Part shown: one piece after another, positions 11,911 to 21,995 of the stretch
Position numbering within the stretch: position 1 is the first letter of the stretch
Layout: each line of letters begins with the position of its first letter
Assembly (NCBI RefSeq): GCF_004210375.1
Contig: NC_134837.1
Span: 15,693,798-15,757,797, forward strand
Length of the DNA: 64,000 bases
Direction: 5' to 3'
DNA from: Tachypleus tridentatus
Lineage: Eukaryota; Arthropoda; Merostomata; Xiphosura; Limulidae
Notes under the pieces: model-generated
Seen by the model: the letters and a program-made list of their open reading frames with translations, nothing else
What the model was told of the DNA's origin: nothing
Databases searched by the model: none
Made by a program: the position numbers and the translations under genes

Positions 11911-13150
11911 GATATAGATGACAGTAGAATGTTTTCCATAGCAATATAGTAGATTAATTTCATGTTTATTTTTATCAAACGTTCCTGTTAAAATAGTTTC
12001 CTTTTACAAATAAGTTTAATACCAAAGAGTGATTTAGAAGTAATAATCAATTTGAAGAGTTGTTCCAAGCAAATCTTTAAATTGCATTTTTAAAACTTCC
12101 AAACAGAGAGTTATGATACAATATTATATTCATATATATCTTTCAACTGTCCATCTAACTGTCTTCGTAGTTACATAAGTTGAAGAATGTCATTTTAAAG
12201 GACCTATATTACCCTAATAGAATAATGTTATCATAGAATACTCTTCTAACTAGGTACTTAAAACAAAACACTTTTAGCACAGTGTGAATGTACTAGTGCT
12301 GAACCAGGGAGATAATTTATGAACAATGCTTTAGTAATTAGCGTTTTTCTCTTCAGAATATGAGTTTTTTAACGACTGCTAATGATCTGTTTCCTTTATT
12401 GAACACGAGGTTACTGATAGACGAAGTTAAGAGCAAATCATTATTAGATGAAATAGAATCACAAAGCTGTCCCTGATCACGTTCGGTGAGAGGAGCGGTT
12501 TTCTGTGTCTGCTCATTGAAAAAAATAGAGTCAAATACATCTTTCAAGTATTAAAAAATCCACAGAAATACTTCACCCAGGAAGAACAGAGAAGGATGTC
12601 CCTACATCGTAGCTTAAATCAGGGAACTTGATAAAAATACTCTCAGTACAGTAATTGGACAAAAGTAGTAACTTTATAATGTGTCCTTGCCTTACAACCT
12701 GTTATAGTATATATATATTGAAATCTAGTCCTTCCAATACTATCTGGGTTATATCTATTCCAGGGCATTGCAAGACTGATGGATCTCACATATCTCATAA
12801 AATATTTCATATGTGCGTTCCATTAATATATTGTAAAAACAATGATGTATTTTGTTTTCAGAACTGGGAAAATAAAAATTTCATTGTAAGTTATTCTTGC
12901 GCTACTTGCTCTTCAGAATATATATATTTAAGGTTTCCGTAAAAAGCGACTGGGACGTACGTAACCCAACAAAAATTCCTGTCAAGACACATGCTACATG
13001 TGCAAGTATCAGAAACCGTGTGTGGAAAACTTTCCACATCTTGAGAAGGAATTTTTTATGTGTCTTAGGAAATTTATTTGTATTATTTTTATTATAGAAA
13101 TATAAAAGTCGTAGTAAAAGGTTTAAATATTTTGATATTAGTTTGAATAA
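11911..13150. other. AT-rich interval, nothing recognised
   Basis: Several open stretches of 60-95 codons occur on both strands around 12,350-13,180. They overlap one another, share AT-rich composition and show no domain or splice pattern that I can support. Confidence 0.35.
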
Positions 13151-13160
13151 GACTGCATGA

Positions 13161-13290
13161 CGCGCCCAGTAGTGGCTCAACGGTATGTCTGCGGACTTAC
13201 AACACTAAAATCCGGGTTTTGATACCCATGGCGGGCAGAGCACAGATAGCCCATTGTGTAGCTTCGTGCTTAATTCAAAATAATAACAAC
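13161..13290 (+). mobile_element. SINE family B, full length, perfect TSD
   Basis: A shorter tRNA-headed SINE. It has an A-box-like AGTGGCTCAACGGTATG, a B-box-like GGGTTTTGATACCC, then GGCGGGCAGAGCACAGATAG and a tail GTAGCTTCGTGCTTAATTC. GACTGCATGA at 13,151-13,160 recurs at 13,291-13,300. The tail is clearly related to that of family A although the head differs. This copy defines family B. Confidence 0.92.
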
Positions 13291-13300
13291 GACTGCATGA

Positions 13301-13698
13301 TATTTTTTATTAATAAATATTCTACATCACATTTGATAGTACTATTTTACCACATATTAGTACTAGGTACCGCATGTTTGGTTTATATAATTTTTAAAAG
13401 CATTGTTACCTAAAAACCTACAGACAGTGAAAAGAAAACAGTGACTAACGTCAAGAACAGATATCACTACTCTGACGTCAAACGATAGCATATATTAACG
13501 TCACACAGTCCTCACATTGTGACGTCTAACAGAACCCTATATGTATAAAATCCTGACGACTTCTATGACAAAAAAGTCGGATAACTGAGTACTCCGCTAC
13601 TTTATACAGTTATTTTGTGTTAATTATCAAGTCTTACACCGTGATACTACGGTGTCAATTTAACACTAAATATCTAACCGTGTTTTAGTCTCTATCTT
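13301..13698. other. interval with a cluster of ACGTCA/ACGTCT words
   Basis: Four ACGTC-type words occur at 13,448, 13,475 (full TGACGTCA palindrome), 13,498 and 13,522, spaced 23-27 bp. This could be a decayed ~25-bp minisatellite or a chance CRE/ATF-like cluster. There is no other evidence of a promoter. Confidence 0.25.
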
Positions 13699-13699
13699 A

Positions 13700-13979
13700 G
13701 GCCCGGCATGGCCAAGCGTGTTAAGGCTGGCGACTCGTAATCTGAGGGTCACAGGTTCGCATCCCCCTCCCGCCAAACATGCTCGCCTTTTCAGCCGTGG
13801 GGGCGTTATAATGTGACGGTCAATCCCACTATTCGTTGGTAAAAGAGTAGCCAAAGAGTTGGCGGTGGGTGGTGATAACTAGCTGCCTTCCCTCCAGTCT
13901 TACACTGCTAAATTAGGGACGGCTAGCACAGATAGCCCTCAAGTAGCTTTGTGCTAAATTTAAAAAAAAACAACAACAA
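13700..13979 (+). mobile_element. SINE family A, full length
   Basis: Forward copy with an intact head (GGCCCGGCATGGCCAAGCG) and body, and an A-rich/CAACAACAAC tail. The flanks share only TCTCT, so the target duplication is not clear. Confidence 0.9.
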
Positions 13980-14239
13980 CTCTCTGTCTCATCTTTCTCG
14001 CTCTTCGCCTCATGTTTATATCTAAAAGTTTCTTTTGAATGGCCCTAAAAATATTCATTGCAAAATGAAATACTTACATTTGCTAAGCCTCGCAAACCAC
14101 ATTTAATCAAAATGGCAAATTGTTTCAGGAAACATAATAAGAAATACGTCATTATATCAATCAAGACTTTAATTACATTTCGATGTTCTAGTTTCGCTTA
14201 AACTAGTACATTTTTTAAAAAAATGTGTTGTCTGCTCTG

Positions 14240-14467
14240 TTTTGCTTTCATATTAAGTGAAAACATTTCAGTAGTTTCTTGGTAAGACACGGAACGAATT
14301 TCAGACAGCGATGGGTAACGTAATTTTAGTTGTTTGTTTTATTAGAGACAGAAGATATCTTAACCAGGGCGAGGTAACACGATTTAAATGGTGTCTTTTA
14401 AAGATATGAGAAATCTCAACCAGCGAGAGGTAACGTAGTTTCAATGGCTTCTTGGTAAGAGTTTGAT
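14240..14467. repeat. degenerate ~60-bp tandem repeat
   Basis: GAGGTAACACGATTTAAATGG, GAGGTAACGTAGTTTCAATGG and GGGTAACGTAATTTTAG recur. They are linked by TTTCTTGGTAAGA at 14,275 and CTTCTTGGTAAGA near 14,449. About three decayed units are visible. Confidence 0.4.
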
Positions 14468-14510
14468 TTGGTTTGTTTTGAATTTCGAGCAAAGCAACAG
14501 GAGGGCTATA
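14468..14510 (-). mobile_element. SINE family A tail fragment
   Basis: Only the 3' tail is present (TTGTTTTGAATTTCGAGCAAAG, then GGAGGGCTAT). It is severely 5'-truncated and stops where the inverted-repeat element at 14,514 begins. Confidence 0.6.
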
Positions 14511-14513
14511 CTC

Positions 14514-14647
14514 TTATTAACAATTTTATTGATAAAGAGAGAACAACATTTCAACCTTCCTTGGTCAACTTCTTAACCTGAAGACCTTAACCTTAACCTA
14601 GGAAGGTCAAAACGTTCTTCTCTCCTTATCAATAAAAGTGTTAATAC
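14514..14647. mobile_element. 134-bp inverted-repeat element
   Basis: The left arm (TATTAACAATTTTATTGATAA, then AGAGAGAACAACATTTCAACCTTCC) and the right arm (GGAAGGTCAAAACG, then TTCTTCTCTCC and TTATCAATAAAAGTGTTAATA) are imperfect reverse complements around a short centre containing TTAACCTGAAGACCTTAACC. It is non-coding and can form a hairpin. Part of the right arm recurs at 3644-3715. No target duplication was identified. Confidence 0.6.
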
Positions 14648-15020
14648 ACATAACAACCGTTCTGAGATACATTTTTATTTCAAGTGGGTCTCTTATCATC
14701 AAGACGTGTTAGCTTACTTATAGAACACCTACTGTTTTAAAATATAGAGCGTAATTTTGCAACAACGAGACCCAAACCTGATTTTTTAGGTTTAAAGCCC
14801 AGACACGCTAGATCACTAGGTCACACTAGATGGTGGTAAAAGCAGAATGACAGTCGTAGGTTGCAGGGACAATGACAAATACAGATGGTGGTCACACTAT
14901 CGCTTACGTAGATGCTGATAAAACATGAATTTTATTGACATGTTTGAGATGTATATAAAAAAAATCGAAATAGTTCCATAAACAATTATTCCGAATAAAT
15001 TTCTCAACTTTTCTGTTTAT
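14648..15020. other. interval, nothing recognised
   Basis: No supported feature. A partial tRNA-SINE-like phrase (AGACACGCTAGATCACTAGG) near 14,800 is too short to call. Confidence 0.35.
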
Positions 15021-15031
15021 ATCTCTGTGCC

Positions 15032-15125
15032 CAGATTTATAATGCTAAAATCAGGCGTTCGATTACCCTCGGAGGGCTCAGCAGATAGTCCAATGTGGCT
15101 TTGCTATAAGAAAAACACAAACACA
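15032..15125 (+). mobile_element. SINE family C with 11-bp TSD
   Basis: Short copy with a B-box-like region (CAGGCGTTCGATTACCCTCGG), then GGGCTCAGCAGATAGTCC, and a tail ATGTGGCTTTGCTATAAG. ATCTCTGTGCC at 15,021-15,031 recurs exactly at 15,126-15,136, so this is probably a 5'-truncated insertion. The tail (CAGATAG...GGCTTTGCTATA) is a variant of the module seen in families A and B. This copy defines family C. Confidence 0.82.
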
Positions 15126-15136
15126 ATCTCTGTGCC

Positions 15137-16254
15137 TTCCCAACTTACAACATTGATCTGTATTGATACAGTTGCAGTGTGTCCACAATTCCTATTTCTC
15201 GAAGTTCGCTGCAAGTTTGATTTATTGTTTCCAAAAAATCGAGGTCTCCGCTGTTTGTGCCTTTCAGTGTATGATGGATTGTGTGGATTGGGCCTTCCGC
15301 TTTTCCGACACAGAGTGATTTACACAAACAAGAAAACTTTTGACTTACTCTGATTTCTATAAATACAGAAGTAAAATAGAAGGTTAATATTTTTAATATT
15401 TATCTTCTGCATCTATCAATCACTTTTTTATCATCACATCAAACGATCATTTCATGTTCGACGGTTCCCCACTTTTTGTATTAAATGTGTTTTTTTTTTA
15501 ACCCTTCCTTCAGCCATAGAGGCAATTCTTTATACGTGGTAAGGTAGACAGGCGGAGAAACAGATACGTAGTAGAACAGAAAGAGGAAATGGTTACAGAA
15601 AAATAAATACAACATCGATAGGCCGACAGAAAGACAGATCAATTAATGGGTTCATGGTGAGATAAATCGAGGTGGATACACTTACGAAATATTAATTTAT
15701 AAGGCACAGATATTAATACAATACTATCATATAAGATATCACATTGACAGAATAGCTAAGAAATAGTGTATTAATAAAATATGACTCCTCGTGGACTCTT
15801 TGAAAGAAGATTTTTTAAAAATTCTTTTGAAGATAATATCGTATTGAAATTATTTTTGTTAGGTTGAAATTCTGTAAGATTTGAGATTTACCGAAGGCTT
15901 TGTTTCATCTGTTATTTTATTATATGATTTTTTTATGTATTGATCTATTCCCATAGTTAAGTAAAAGTTTCATTTTGTTGATTATCTTAATATAACGGTT
16001 ATATAAAATTTAAAGTTATTTATATTTTATTCCAGTAGTTAAGTATAAGTTTATTTAATGTATTAGTTAATTCGAACAGATAATTAAGACTTACGTATTC
16101 CAGAAGAAGGAGAACACGGTTGTTAATAAATATCTACCTCGAGCTCTCATTTTATGTCTACGTTTACGTATATCGATGAGTACAGAGACATTTGTGTGTA
16201 TTGAAGACGACATTGACAACTAATTTTGAAAGTTTGTGAAATAAAAGTTAGATC
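15137..16254. other. AT-rich interval, nothing recognised
   Basis: Two overlapping open stretches on opposite strands (15,145-15,353) are higher in GC than their surroundings, but I recognise no protein family in either. They could be an unrecognised transposon fragment. Confidence 0.35.
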
Positions 16255-16450
16255 ATTTGTTTTGAAATCGCACAAAGCTACACGAGGACTATCTGCGCTA
16301 GCCGTCCCTAACTTAACAGTGTAAGACTAAAGAGAAGGCAGCTACCGCTAACTATTGGGCTACTTTTTTACTAACTAATAGCATGATTAACAATCACATT
16401 ATAACGCCCTCACGGCTGAAAGAGCGAGAATGTTTGCTGTGATGGGAAAT
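16255..16450 (-). mobile_element. SINE family A, 5'-truncated or eroded
   Basis: The tail and body are present (TTTGAAATCGCACAAAGC through CTCACGGCTGAAAGAGCGAG), but the tRNA-like head is absent beyond about 16,446. Confidence 0.75.
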
Positions 16451-16755
16451 AATACAAGTACTCGTAGTCATGAGTATAATTTGATCCACCTGAAAACATA
16501 CATTGTCATTTATTGTTTTTTACTTTGAAAACTTCTTGTTGACCAAACTCTTAGACTTTTATGTTTGGTAAAGTTTTATCCCTCCGTATTTTATGCATAT
16601 TAATGATTTTAAGACTTTCGCTTTACGCCTTGTTTTACAATTTTCAGGTATCTTGCTCTGGTATTTTGAAAAACGTGATTGTAACATCTTAAGAACAAAC
16701 ATTTCCTCGTAGCATACAATCTATGAGTTACGTGTTAAAATCCTGTCACTGAATA

Positions 16756-16862
16756 TTCTCGTCCTTGTAGCCATGGGGCGTCATAAAGTGACTGTTAATC
16801 TCACTATTTGCTGGTAAAGGCGTAACTAAAGAGCTGGAGGCGGTTGGCGTCGACTAGCTTGA
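16756..16862 (+). mobile_element. SINE family A body fragment, diverged
   Basis: GCCATGGGGCGTCATAAAG, CACTATTTGCTGGTAAAGG and GAGCTGGAGGCGGTTGGCG follow the order of the family A body, with many substitutions. Head and tail are missing. The 300 bp before it hold nothing recognised. Confidence 0.5.
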
Positions 16863-16924
16863 TTTTTTCGAAGCTATAACTTCAAAATTAAAGAAGGTGT
16901 GTGCGTTTTATTGGAGCAAATAAA

Positions 16925-17020
16925 CATTGGGATTTCTGCTGTGTCCACCGAGGAGAATCGGTCCCCTAATTTTAGCGTTGTAAATCCCTAGACTTACTGT
17001 TGTCCCAGCGGGGGACATTA
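16925..17020 (-). mobile_element. SINE family C-like copy
   Basis: Read on the minus strand, it shows the family C head order: GTCCCCCGCTGGGACAAC, then GATTTACAACGCTAAAAT and the CGGTGGAC motif. The tail is poorly preserved. Confidence 0.55.
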
Positions 17021-17137
17021 AAGAAGATTATGGCAGACAACGATCACATAGCTTTCTCTCTGAAATTCATCAAGATGGACAAACTGTCCCTCATCGTGCT
17101 GATGGACTGGACACACGTGTGTTAAGTAATTGGATTT

Positions 17138-17226
17138 GGTTGTTTTTCTTATAGCAAAGCCACCACGGGGAATCGAATCCCTGATTTTAGGGTTGTAAAT
17201 CAGTAGACTGTACTAGCGGTGGCCAA
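17138..17226 (-). mobile_element. SINE family C copy
   Basis: On the minus strand, GATTTACAACCCTAAAATC, then AGGGATTCGATTCCCCGTGG, and a tail GGCTTTGCTATAAGAAAAAC are recognisable. A second, older family C copy lies about 120 bp to the left. Confidence 0.7.
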
Positions 17227-17459
17227 GTAAGACGAATGGTTTGATATAATCTTTAATACAGAAACAACTCAACAGTGTGGACAAGAGTGAAGGTTGGCTA
17301 CGCATTTAATTACGAAACGATATTCAACTACCCTATATGTTCGTTATCAACGTAAACTTGGAATATTAGTAAAAATATTATTTCTCTTATTATGAGAATC
17401 ATTTTAAATATCTAATGGATCTTCAGGTCTCACCATAATTATATGGTCAACATCCTCCC

Positions 17460-18260
17460 TCACTGTAGCATCTAATTTTGAGAATGTTTTCTTGATTATT
17501 CCATTATTATGCCTTACCTTGAAAACGTGGCCATCCTTTTTCCACTACAACATTTCATTCTGACCAAGTATTCATTCTTTATCTCCTATCAGACTTTATT
17601 TTGGCTAGGTGTTTGTCTCTCTTTTATTATCAGACTCCATTTTAGCTAGGGTTCTATCTTTCTTTATTATCAGACTTCATTTTGTCTAGATTTCTATCTT
17701 TCTTTTATTTTCAGACTTTATTTTGTCTAAGTGTCTATCTTTCTTTTATTATCTAGACTTTATTTTGTCTAAGTGTCTATCTTTCTTTTATTTTCAGACT
17801 TTATTTTGTCTAAGTGTCTATCTTTCTTTTATTTTCAGACTTTATTTTGTCTAAGTGTCTATCTTTCTTTTATTATCTAGACTTTATTTTGTCTAAGTGT
17901 CTATCTTTCTTTTATTTTCAGACTTTATTTTGTCTAAGTGTCTATCTTTCTTTTATTTTCAGACTTCATTTTGTCTATGTGTCTATCTTTCTTTTATTAT
18001 CAGACTTCATTTTGGTTAGGTGTCTATCTTTCTTTTATTATCAGACTTTATTTTGTCTAGGTGTATATCTTTCTTTAATTATCAGACTTCATTTTGACTG
18101 GGGAGTTATTCATCTTCTACTATCAGACTTCACTTTAATTATGTTGCCCATATGACCATCCATCTTTCGTTTCAAGGTCCTACTTTAACTATGTAACCAT
18201 CCATTTTTTGCTACAAGGTTTCACTTTAATGAAGTTGTTATCTCCCCTTTACTATAAAGT
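17460..18260 (+). repeat. 41/42-bp minisatellite
   Basis: The core at about 17,590-18,100 repeats a pyrimidine-rich unit containing TTTATTTTGTCTAAGTGTC and then TATCTTTCTTTTATTTTCAG. An alternative 42-bp unit ends ATTATCTAGAC. About 12 well-conserved units are flanked on both sides by progressively decayed units (left from about 17,460, right to about 18,260), typical of unequal exchange acting in the centre. The central units are open for 113 codons in one frame, a by-product of low complexity. Confidence 0.93.
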
Positions 18261-18299
18261 CTCACGAAGCGACTTCTTAGACCTGCTACTAAATCTTTC

Positions 18300-18548
18300 G
18301 TTAAGATTTTGACTACACACCGTTCATTAGGATTGTGACTACACACCGTTCATTAGGATTGTGACTACACACCGTTCATTAGGATTGTGACTACATACCA
18401 TTCATAGGATTGTGACTACACACAGTTCATTAGGATTGTGACTACACACAGTTTATAGAATTGTGACTACACACCGTTCATAGAATTGTGACTTCACACC
18501 GTTTATAGAATTGTGACTACACACCGTTCATTAGGATTGTGACTTCAC
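18300..18548. repeat. 26-bp minisatellite, about 9 units
   Basis: The unit reads ATTGTGACTACACACCG followed by TTCATTAGG. A shorter variant (TTTATAGA or TTCATAGA in the second half) forms 25-bp units. It starts about 40 bp after the 41-bp array ends. Confidence 0.93.
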
Positions 18549-18647
18549 GTTTGTCTGACATTTTTAATAGTTGCATAACTGTCTCTAACTCTTAAATGTG
18601 TAAGTTATCACCGAACATAAGTACTCCCAGATTATTCAATGATAATT

Positions 18648-18750
18648 CTGAGAACTTGTAACGCTAAAGTGGGGTTTGACACCTGGAGTGAACCAAGTAA
18701 CAGATAACCCATGAAATAAATAGCATGGTATTTAACAACAAAGCAAACAA
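18648..18750 (+). mobile_element. SINE family B-like, diverged
   Basis: CTTGTAACGCTAAAGTGGGG, TTTGACACCTGGAGTGAACC and AGATAACCCATG follow family B order with many changes. The tail reads AACAACAAAGCAAACAAA. Confidence 0.45.
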
Positions 18751-18870
18751 ATTGTCCATAATCATAAACCTGTGAGAGATGAGCAAGTATAATATTCATT
18801 GTAAAATGGCTTTCTAAACATACAAAGAAAATTCTGACTAAGAGAAAAAGAAAAATCCAAGAAATAAATG

Positions 18871-19048
18871 TTTAGAAACAGAGGGGTTTAGTGGTTAGTG
18901 TCCGGACTGTAAATATGATGGTTTATCATTTAGAAGCAGAGGGGTTTAGTGGTTAGAGTGTCCGGACTGTAAATATGATTGTTTATCATTTAGAAGCAGA
19001 GGGGTTTAGTGGTTAGAGTGTCCGGACTGTAAATATGATGGTTTATCA
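18871..19048 (+). repeat. three tandem ~60-bp copies of a tRNA-like SINE head
   Basis: Units start at 18,871 (58 bp), 18,929 (60 bp) and 18,989 (60 bp). Each carries GAGGGGTTTAGTGGTTAG, then GTCCGGACTGTAAATATGAT and GTTTATCA. The first unit lacks an AG in GTTAGAGTG. The unit resembles the beginning of the family D element at 62,096, where TGGTGGTTAGCGTG is followed by GGACTGTGAAT and GATGGTTTA. Confidence 0.88.
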
Positions 19049-19810
19049 ATTACGTCCCATTGACGTAAGAAACACAAATTGATCTAGCTTTGGATTCGCT
19101 AAAATTGTAATGGTAAAATGCTAGAATTTGAATAGTCAAATAAAGCCTAAATGTTGTGGGTGACTGCTTTTCACTAACTATTCTTTGCTTTTAGTCTAAT
19201 AGCTCAAAATTAACGATAGCTAACTCTTTTGTAAGTTTTAAATACATAAACAAAAATTTATAAGAAATAATACTTTCTCTTGCATTACAGTGCATGAATG
19301 TGCTAACATATGTGCTTGCTGCTGTTTGTTATAGTAAAAATGTGCAGAGTATTTGCTCTTGATTGTTTGCAATGTTTTTCAATACATCTCCTACTGATGG
19401 ATGTAGCTTTGTCTTCTAAACAAACAGACAATCTGAGTGCACTGAAAGATAGTCTTACCACAGAAACAATAGAATCGATTGACTATTTGGCATTCAAATA
19501 CGAAGTTGTGTCACTCGAATGACCACATCACTTAAGTATGTAGAATAATGGATATTTGACACTCAACTGACCACACGATATGAAACTGAAAAATTGAATC
19601 ATGTCACATGGATATGATATGAACATGTATTCTGAAATGATCAGGAATTTAATTTACGCTTGCAAATTAATTAAAAAATTAATTTAAAGAAATTAAAATT
19701 TACTAAGATGGCTTTACGATTTTACAATTCGTGATATTTCACTATATGATTATATTTTATATTGAAGTGTGAGATATCACACTTCAATGTGAACTATACA
19801 TACACACACT
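19049..19810. other. AT-rich interval, nothing recognised
   Basis: A splice-acceptor-like TTTCTCTTGCATTACAG at about 19,273-19,290 precedes an open stretch (19,310-19,522), but an in-frame TAA separates the two. I recognise no protein similarity. Confidence 0.35.
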
Positions 19811-19824
19811 TCAATGTGATATAT

Positions 19825-19945
19825 GCCCTCCAGTGGCTCAGCGTTATGTCTGCGGACTTACAACACTAAAACCGGGTTTCGATACACGTGGTGGGCAGAG
19901 CACAGATAACCCATTGTGTAGCTTTGTGCTTAATTCAAAACAACA
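19825..19945 (+). mobile_element. SINE family B, full length
   Basis: Forward copy with CAGTGGCTCAGCGTTATG, then CCGGGTTTCGATACACGTGG and a tail GCTTTGTGCTTAATTC. TCAATGTGATATAT (19,811-19,824) recurs as TCAATATGATATAT (19,946-19,959), a 14-bp target duplication with one later substitution. Confidence 0.92.
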
Positions 19946-19959
19946 TCAATATGATATAT

Positions 19960-20345
19960 AGTCATCACTTGTCTGTCTAACGACAAGACATCCAGTTGCA
20001 ACTGCAAACACTTGATTCAGTCTTGAAATAGGTACCGATGGTTCTCTGTTTAGTGAAACATTCATCTGCCTTTCTAGATATCTACTCCAGATTTATGAGC
20101 AACTTTTAAAACTTTGAATTTTGTGATTCACTTGATAGTGAGAAATAAAACGACAGTGTTTGAAATACTACATACAGCATATGATAAATAAGCAGTCATA
20201 TGTACGTTAAAGATCGTGTGATGGATCATCAGATTTTCGTAATAACGAGATGTGGGTATCGGTTGATATAGTTATAACATTATAAGTTCCTTTTATAAGT
20301 AGTTCAGGATACTTTTCTAAGCTAAATAACCCTAGCGCCAATCAG
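19960..20345. other. interval, nothing recognised
   Basis: No supported feature. Confidence 0.35.
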
Positions 20346-20351
20346 AGTTGA

Positions 20352-20480
20352 TGTTTGCTTGTTTGTTTTGTAGTTAAGCACAAAGCTACACAGAGGGCTA
20401 TCTGTGCTTTGCTTACCACGAGTATCGAAACACAATTCCAAGCGGGTCTAAGTCCACAGATACTTCTGTGGCACTGGGGA
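20352..20480 (-). mobile_element. SINE family B, diverged
   Basis: Starts with the reverse of the family tail (GTAGTTAAGCACAAAGCTAC), then CTATCTGTGCT and CCACGAGTATCGAAAC. The head on the far side is eroded (AAGTCCACAGATACTTCTGT). Confidence 0.72.
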
Positions 20481-21375
20481 ACAGGTTGGACGAAATTTAT
20501 TGTTTAACCTAACTCCAAATGGTACAAGATTTCATGTGCAAAAACTTCGGCCATAGAGTGACTATTGTAAAATCAGGTACTTTGTTGTACGTTTACATTT
20601 TTAAAAAAATAATATTCAGAAAGCTATTCCACAAATTTTATTATTATTATTATTCAATTTTGATAATGCGTTACAAATTGACGTGAGTTTTAAAATTGTA
20701 GATTTTAATTCAAAACAGGCATTTAAAAAATTGAATAAAACGATGAACTATGAAACCTAAAGACATAAAGGAGATTATCTCGATAAATATTATGAATTTA
20801 CAAAATTTAAACTGAGAGATAGAGTGGAGTTTCTACAGAACTATAGAGACACCTGGAGTTTCGATTTAAAAATAAAAATAATGAAAATGACTTATAAGAA
20901 TTAGCTTTCTGACAATATTAAAAAGTTAAAATTTATCTCAATCATATAGTATCTAGGAAGACATAAATATTACAAATGAAGCATCAGAACTAGAAATGTT
21001 TCCCGAAGTTTTAAAAGATGCTAAAATCACACAAAATTGACTCTCTTATTCATCTTCGGCAAGTTAACGAATGTTAGGCACATTTCTCATGATTGTGGAG
21101 CTTCCAACGTCGCTGTATTTTCATAGAATGTATAAGAGTTGTTCATTATACATACGTTATTCCTTGTGAGAGAAATTTTCAATAGCTTATAAAATAAACT
21201 TTGTAAAATTATTTGTTCAAATGCGATATAATAAATAAGATTCAAGTTGTATTCGGTTAAACGATATCTTGCTTTATCAATCTGTTAACTTTTTTCAAGG
21301 ATGTTATTTAATATCTGGAAGATAAAAGAGTGTGGATTGGTGTGCCTATATTTTCAGAATCGATTTATTAGCTGC
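20481..21375. other. AT-rich interval, nothing recognised
   Basis: A short (ATT)n microsatellite lies near 20,640. Nothing else was recognised. Untranslatable upstream remains of the adjacent LINE cannot be excluded. Confidence 0.35.
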
Positions 21376-21384
21376 CACACAAAA

Positions 21385-21995
21385 TACTATCTAATATGGA
21401 TGGAAAACACTCAATAATGCAGTAGAAGAAAATAATCTTGTAGTAGTGGTGGATATGTCACTCAAGCCAGTGAACCTGTGCTATGTAAGTAAATCTAATA
21501 TCAGTGTAGGGCATATTTATAAACATGTTGGTTACAAGTCCAAAGAAACAATATTGTCTCCATACAAGTCACTAGTTAGGCCTAACTTGATATACTGCGT
21601 TCAGTTTAGGTTTTATTTTCTAAGAAAGGATATTGATTTACTGAAAAGGGTACCGAAGACGGTTACTAGGATGATTCCAAGAATGGAAGGGTTAACTTAT
21701 AGTAACAGGTTAAGATTTATTAACAGAATTTCTATTAAGAAAACAAAGATATAAAGTAATCTTATTGCAGCTCGCAAGGTTATTTGAGCTGTCAACAGAA
21801 TAAAGGCTACTCGTATCTTTTTCACATCTCTTTAAGATGCATTCTGAAAATAATAGAACGAATTGGCATATGTTTAAAATTTACAAAAGATGCGATAGAC
21901 TCCATTTAAGACAGTTTTGCTTTTTTAACAATGTGATTAACTTAACTCCCTGTCGACAAGTCTGTAGGTCAGTACTTTACAAGAGTTTAAGACAA
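21385..21995 (+). pseudogene. broken 3' end of a LINE (non-LTR retrotransposon) reverse transcriptase ORF
   Basis: The translation resembles the conserved C-terminal region of the reverse-transcriptase ORF in jockey/CR1-type LINEs. It runs through VVVVDMSLKP, IYKHVGYKSKE, SLVRPNLIYCVQF, LRKDIDLLKRV and GLTYSNRLR (up to 21,754), and continues after a frame change with KIYKRCDRLHLRQF and NNVINL (21,855-21,995). The frame closes at 21,752, then the matching order resumes in a different frame, so at least one frameshift and several stops are present. The catalytic palm (FADD box), the N-terminal half and ORF1 are absent, so this is a dead, 5'-truncated copy. The match is from memory of the family's conserved motifs. 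I am fairly sure of the class and unsure of the clade. Confidence 0.75.

Noticed and set aside
19273-19522. Exon following an acceptor-like TTTCTCTTGCATTACAG
   Set aside because: An in-frame TAA separates the acceptor from the open stretch, and I recognise no protein similarity.
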